Below are positions 7,197 through 10,266 of a DNA stretch of 10,266 bases, piece by piece (positions within the stretch are counted from its first letter, which is position 1; every line of letters begins with the position of its first letter). The translations under genes and the position numbers were made by a program. This stretch comes from Hyphomicrobiales bacterium (GTDB lineage: Bacteria; Pseudomonadota; Alphaproteobacteria; Rhizobiales; Aestuariivirgaceae): NCBI GenBank assembly GCA_026996935.1, contig JALWJW010000383.1, forward strand, positions 1 to 10,266, written 5' to 3'. The notes under the pieces were generated by a model. It did no database searches, was not told the DNA's origin, and saw only the letters and a list, made by a program, of their open reading frames with translations.

Positions 7197-7364
7197 AAAA
7201 TATCCTTAACAGAATATGACAGAATTCTGCGATTTTCGTTGATCTGTATACGTTTTATTTCTAATTGCAACTTTTAGTAATACTAAATTAGTCTTTACAC
7301 GTAATAGTTGGTGTTATATTCAGCTATTGGGGACCAGCTAAGTGATTTGGTTAAGGAGCGCACT
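7197..7364. promoter_or_regulatory. Non-coding region with inverted repeats and candidate promoter for the adhesin gene
   Basis: From left to right it contains CAGAAT at 7210-7215 repeated 10 bp later inside the palindrome CAGAATTCTG (7220-7229); the nested inverted repeat TTAGTAATACTAAATTAGT (7274-7292); and a candidate promoter with TTTACA (7294-7299) as -35 and TATATT (7315-7320, 15-bp spacer) or TATTCA (7317-7322, 17-bp spacer) as -10. The inverted repeat ends directly before the -35, a typical place for an activator. An in-frame TTG at 7308 lies inside the promoter and is unlikely to be the gene's start. No strong terminator for the amidase gene is seen. Confidence 0.4.
7353..7358 (+). 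promoter_or_regulatory. Ribosome binding site that sets the adhesin start at GTG 7365
   Basis: AAGGAG lies six bases before the GTG at 7365. The more upstream in-frame TTG at 7308 has no Shine-Dalgarno sequence and lies within the candidate promoter. This supports a product starting MTTKNKTGNN. Confidence 0.7.
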
Positions 7365-10262
7365 GTGACGACAAAGAATAAAACGGGCAATAATTCAATC
7401 TTGGGTTATGAAGGTAATTCAAACACTCTTAAAAAGAGCATTTCTTCTGCTGATTTATTAGCTCTTGAGCCTCGTATTCTTTTTGATGGTGCGGCAGTCG
7501 TCACAGGGGTTGAGGCGTTTGTAAATGGGGCAGATGGTATTGATGGTACTGCTGAGACTTCTCATGATGGTGCTTCAATTCTTCCTTCCGTTGATTTGTT
7601 TGATGCTTTAAGCCAAACCCAAACGACGAATAATAATCGTAACGAAATTGTCTTTGTTGATACCAGTGTAGACGACTATCAGACATTATTGGATGAGTTC
7701 GGTAATAATGTTGAAGTGGTGTTGCTTGATGTCTCTGGCGATGGAGTGGAGCAAATTGCTGAAACGCTGGAACAAAGAACTGATATTGATGCAATTCATA
7801 TTATTTCTCACGGGGACGCGGGGGCTTTGAGCCTGGGTGGTGCGCAATTAGATCAAAGTTCTATTACCGGTGAATATGCTGATGAATTGGCGGTTATTGC
7901 TCAAGCCTTAAATGAAAATGGTGATATTCTCATTTATGGTTGTAATTTTGGCGAAGGTGAAACTGGTCAGAACGCGGTGAATGCATTAGCGACTGCGACC
8001 GGGGCGGATGTTGCTGCTTCTGATGACATTACAGGTGCTGCTGATTTAGGTGGGGACTGGGATCTGGAAATTAAGACAGGCGAAATTGAAGCGGGCATAA
8101 TCAGCTCGGTTGATTTTGCTTCAACCCTTGCAAAGCAAGTGATTAATCCAACGGGTGGGCAGGCCGCGGACGGCTCGGACGGTCTGGCTATTCATGTTAT
8201 TGATAATGGGCAAATTCAAATTGAATACCAAATGAATGGAAATGCAGGCGGTAGTTTTCAACTTTATGCACCTGGAACCAATACGGAAAGTACATCATTG
8301 TTTAATGGTTTGTATCTTGCCATTGGTAACAATGTAACAGGTTCTGATAACGGATCAGACGGGGCGGCGCAATCATCATTCTGGGGAACCACATCTCAAA
8401 CATCAGCGGGTTCTGGCACATCGATAGACCCCTATATTGTAACCACAACGATGTTCACTGATATAGATGGCAATGGCACGTATGACCCCAATGTTGATGC
8501 GCAGGTTATTGTAGAAACGATTTATGTGGTGCCAAATGCTTATTTTACGCAACGGGTGACGGTCACACCGCCGATTGGTAATGTTGATGTTATTAAGTTT
8601 TATAGCACGATGGACACGTACCTGTCTGGTGGAGATAATGGCCCGGCGTTTTCTTTGCCGCAAAATCTGGCGCAAACCAATGATACGGTAAGTGATCCGT
8701 CTTTGGTTGGTGTGAGAAAAGACCCAGGCGGACCAAATGATTCATTTGTTGCTTATGCTGAAGTTCAGGGCGGGCGGCAGTTTGATCACTGGTATTCCGG
8801 TTTCTATAATGGTGCTGGCTTGTACGGAGACGGTGCCGGGGGCGGCATCCAAAATGGTGGTGAAATTGTCAATACATGGAACACCAATGTAAATAATGAC
8901 AATGGTTTGGGTATTCAATTCACGCTTGGTGCGATTAATGCGCCTGAAGTGTTTGAATATAATGTCGCTTTTTCAGGTGAGGCGACCATTGATCTTGATG
9001 TTAATGATTCATCTGGGGCAACAGGTTCTGGCTATAATTCGGTCTATACAATTGGGAGTGGGGACACGATTGCGATTGCTGATGTTGATGCGGCCATATC
9101 AAACATTGTTGGTGATATTCAAGAGCTACGAATTGAGATAGCCAATGCACAAGCAGGAGATAGTTTAACCGTTAATCTGGCAAATTTGCCAGCAGGGGTT
9201 CAGGTTCAATCTCAAACCTCAACCCAAATTATTTTAGAAGCAGTTGGAACACCGCAAACAGAAGCAACATTTGATGCTGCGCTGCAAGAAATTGGATTTA
9301 CCACATCAAGTGCTGTTGCCACTACGCGCAATGTTGATGTTGCTGTGACAAATGAACTGGGCCAGGAAGGTTTTGCCAGTGGCGGGACAATCGTGATAAA
9401 CCGCCCTCCGGTAGCCGTCAATGATAGTGTCGCAACAGATGAAAATACGGCCATCTCTATTACGGCGGCCAATGGTGTTATTACGCCAAATGACACCGAT
9501 GCTGATGGTCACACGCTGACAGTTTCTCAAGTTAATGGTTCTGCCGGTGATGTCGGTAACCAGATTACTTTGGCATCAGGCGCTTTGTTGACCTTAAATT
9601 CAGATGGTTCGTATGATTATGATCCAAATGGTGCATTTGATAATTTATCGGCTGGGGCCACGGGAACCGATAGTTTTTCTTACACGGTTTCAGATGGCAA
9701 TGGCGGCACTGATACGGCAACGGTAACAGTTTCAGTTGCCGGGGCTAATGATGCGCCTTCTGGTAGTGATGCGACTTTATCAACCAGTGAAGATGTGCCT
9801 TATACATTTGCTGCGACTGATTTTGGTTTCTCCGATGCGGTAAACGGTGATGCTTTTCAAAGTGTCACGGTGCAACCGCCTGCAAATGGCACCTTAACAT
9901 TTAACGGTGTGGCGGTGAATGCGGCAACGGTGGTGCCTGCGGGTAGTATTGGTCTGTTGGTTTATACACCGGTTAGCAACGCCAATGGTGCGGGTATTGA
10001 TACGATTTCTTTTCAGGTTACTGACGATGGTGGCACGGCAAATGGGGGGCAGGATACTGACCAGACTGCCAATACCATTACCTTTGATATCATAGCTGTT
10101 AATGACGCGCCGACATTGGATAATGATGGTAATGATTCAGCCGGTGTTGGTGCAGGTGGCTATGATACAACATTTACCGAAAATAATTCGGCGGTAGGTA
10201 TTGTTGATAGTGATGTAGTGTTATTACGCCAAATGACACCGATGCTGATGGTCACACGCTGA
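7365..10262 (+). CDS. Large LEPR-motif/DUF4347/cadherin-like surface protein, 3' end unreliable
   Basis: About 965 residues of a modular, probably giant secreted adhesin. No Sec signal peptide is visible. The N-terminus carries the LEPR motif LLALEPRILFDGAAV (31-45), typical of large surface proteins exported by type I secretion. A DUF4347 domain follows (about 94-245), with HIISHG (His149) and ILIYGCN (Cys193). Residues 260-525 are an unassigned Gly/Asn-rich domain with an EF-hand-like DIDGNGTYD (366-374). Beta-sandwich modules of the bacterial cadherin/VCBS type then run from 525, with linkers NRPPVAVNDS, GANDAPS and VNDAPT. Composition is acidic, rich in Asp, Asn, Gly and Thr, and has one cysteine. 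The start is the GTG at 7365. The TGA at 10260-10262 results from a 49-bp repeat in the wrong frame, so the true protein probably continues. Likely roles are biofilm or surface attachment. Repeat modules and C-terminal secretion signal are presumably missing from the window. Confidence 0.82.
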   Translation: MTTKNKTGNNSILGYEGNSNTLKKSISSADLLALEPRILFDGAAVVTGVEAFVNGADGIDGTAETSHDGASILPSVDLFDALSQTQTTNNNRNEIVFVDTSVDDYQTLLDEFGNNVEVVLLDVSGDGVEQIAETLEQRTDIDAIHIISHGDAGALSLGGAQLDQSSITGEYADELAVIAQALNENGDILIYGCNFGEGETGQNAVNALATATGADVAASDDITGAADLGGDWDLEIKTGEIEAGIISSVDFASTLAKQVINPTGGQAADGSDGLAIHVIDNGQIQIEYQMNGNAGGSFQLYAPGTNTESTSLFNGLYLAIGNNVTGSDNGSDGAAQSSFWGTTSQTSAGSGTSIDPYIVTTTMFTDIDGNGTYDPNVDAQVIVETIYVVPNAYFTQRVTVTPPIGNVDVIKFYSTMDTYLSGGDNGPAFSLPQNLAQTNDTVSDPSLVGVRKDPGGPNDSFVAYAEVQGGRQFDHWYSGFYNGAGLYGDGAGGGIQNGGEIVNTWNTNVNNDNGLGIQFTLGAINAPEVFEYNVAFSGEATIDLDVNDSSGATGSGYNSVYTIGSGDTIAIADVDAAISNIVGDIQELRIEIANAQAGDSLTVNLANLPAGVQVQSQTSTQIILEAVGTPQTEATFDAALQEIGFTTSSAVATTRNVDVAVTNELGQEGFASGGTIVINRPPVAVNDSVATDENTAISITAANGVITPNDTDADGHTLTVSQVNGSAGDVGNQITLASGALLTLNSDGSYDYDPNGAFDNLSAGATGTDSFSYTVSDGNGGTDTATVTVSVAGANDAPSGSDATLSTSEDVPYTFAATDFGFSDAVNGDAFQSVTVQPPANGTLTFNGVAVNAATVVPAGSIGLLVYTPVSNANGAGIDTISFQVTDDGGTANGGQDTDQTANTITFDIIAVNDAPTLDNDGNDSAGVGAGGYDTTFTENNSAVGIVDSDVVLLRQMTPMLMVTR
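9475..9523 (+). repeat. 49-bp direct repeat, copy 1 (in frame, inside the cadherin/VCBS module)
   Basis: These 49 bases are identical to 10218-10266. Here they encode VITPNDTDADGHTLTV in frame within a coherent cadherin/VCBS module, so this copy is in its natural context. Confidence 0.9.
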
Positions 10263-10266
10263 CAGT
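10218..10266 (+). repeat. 49-bp direct repeat, copy 2 at the window end (out of frame)
   Basis: This copy is identical to 9475-9523 and offset from it by 743 bp, which is not a multiple of three, so it is read in another frame and gives VLLRQMTPMLMVTR and a stop. It runs to the last base of the window. The module before it (FTENNSAVGIVDSDV) would be expected to continue differently. An assembly misjoin or a recombination between repeats explains this best. Confidence 0.85.

Noticed and set aside
7308..7364. Longer adhesin start at TTG 7308
   Set aside because: No ribosome binding site precedes it, it overlaps the candidate promoter, and the GTG at 7365 has AAGGAG six bases upstream.
9410..10110. 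Adhesin repeats as a mobile element or CRISPR-like array
   Set aside because: The similarity is between protein modules within one reading frame; there are no regular short spacers, transposase or terminal inverted repeats.

Overview
The window looks like a piece of an alphaproteobacterial chromosome, most likely from the Hyphomicrobiales/Rhizobiales side and perhaps marine. It holds a CckA-type hybrid histidine kinase, an Omp25/Omp31-type small outer-membrane barrel, a FliO-like membrane protein divergent from cckA, and a type I sulfide:quinone oxidoreductase. The DNA is moderately AT-rich and the order is inferred from gene content only.

Layout. Positions 1-68 hold the possible tail of an upstream gene. 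Positions 69-313 are an AT-rich leader with three TTAA tetramers spaced exactly 10 bp apart and a perfect 16-bp palindrome followed by a T-run. A sulfide:quinone oxidoreductase gene (315-1583) follows, closed by a strong intrinsic terminator (1614-1642). Next is an outer-membrane beta-barrel gene (1767-2516), convergent with a FliO-like gene on the minus strand (2562-3056). A short divergent promoter region with two GANTC sites separates that gene from cckA (3206-5815). An amidase-signature gene (5841-7196) lies 25 bp downstream and is probably co-transcribed with cckA. After a non-coding region with small inverted repeats and a candidate promoter, a large repetitive surface protein begins at a GTG at 7365 and runs to the window edge.

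The first half is housekeeping-like: sulfide detoxification or respiration, envelope, and cell-cycle control. CckA is the top kinase of the CckA-ChpT-CtrA pathway, which in alphaproteobacteria controls division, motility and often surface structures. The last gene encodes a LEPR-motif, DUF4347, VCBS/cadherin-like modular protein with no visible Sec signal, the usual form of very large adhesins exported by type I secretion.

Two observations deserve most attention. First, the DUF4347 domain of the surface protein shows a His-Gly / Gly-Cys pair in a predicted alpha/beta fold, which resembles clan CD (caspase-like) cysteine peptidases, and that cysteine is the only one in the visible protein. Second, the last 49 bases of the window are an exact copy of 9475-9523 in a different reading frame. 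They create the apparent stop at 10260-10262, so the 3' end of the adhesin is probably an assembly misjoin across repeats, or else a genuine repeat recombination, and should not be read as the real C-terminus. I see no CRISPR array, tRNA, rRNA, insertion sequence or defence cassette.
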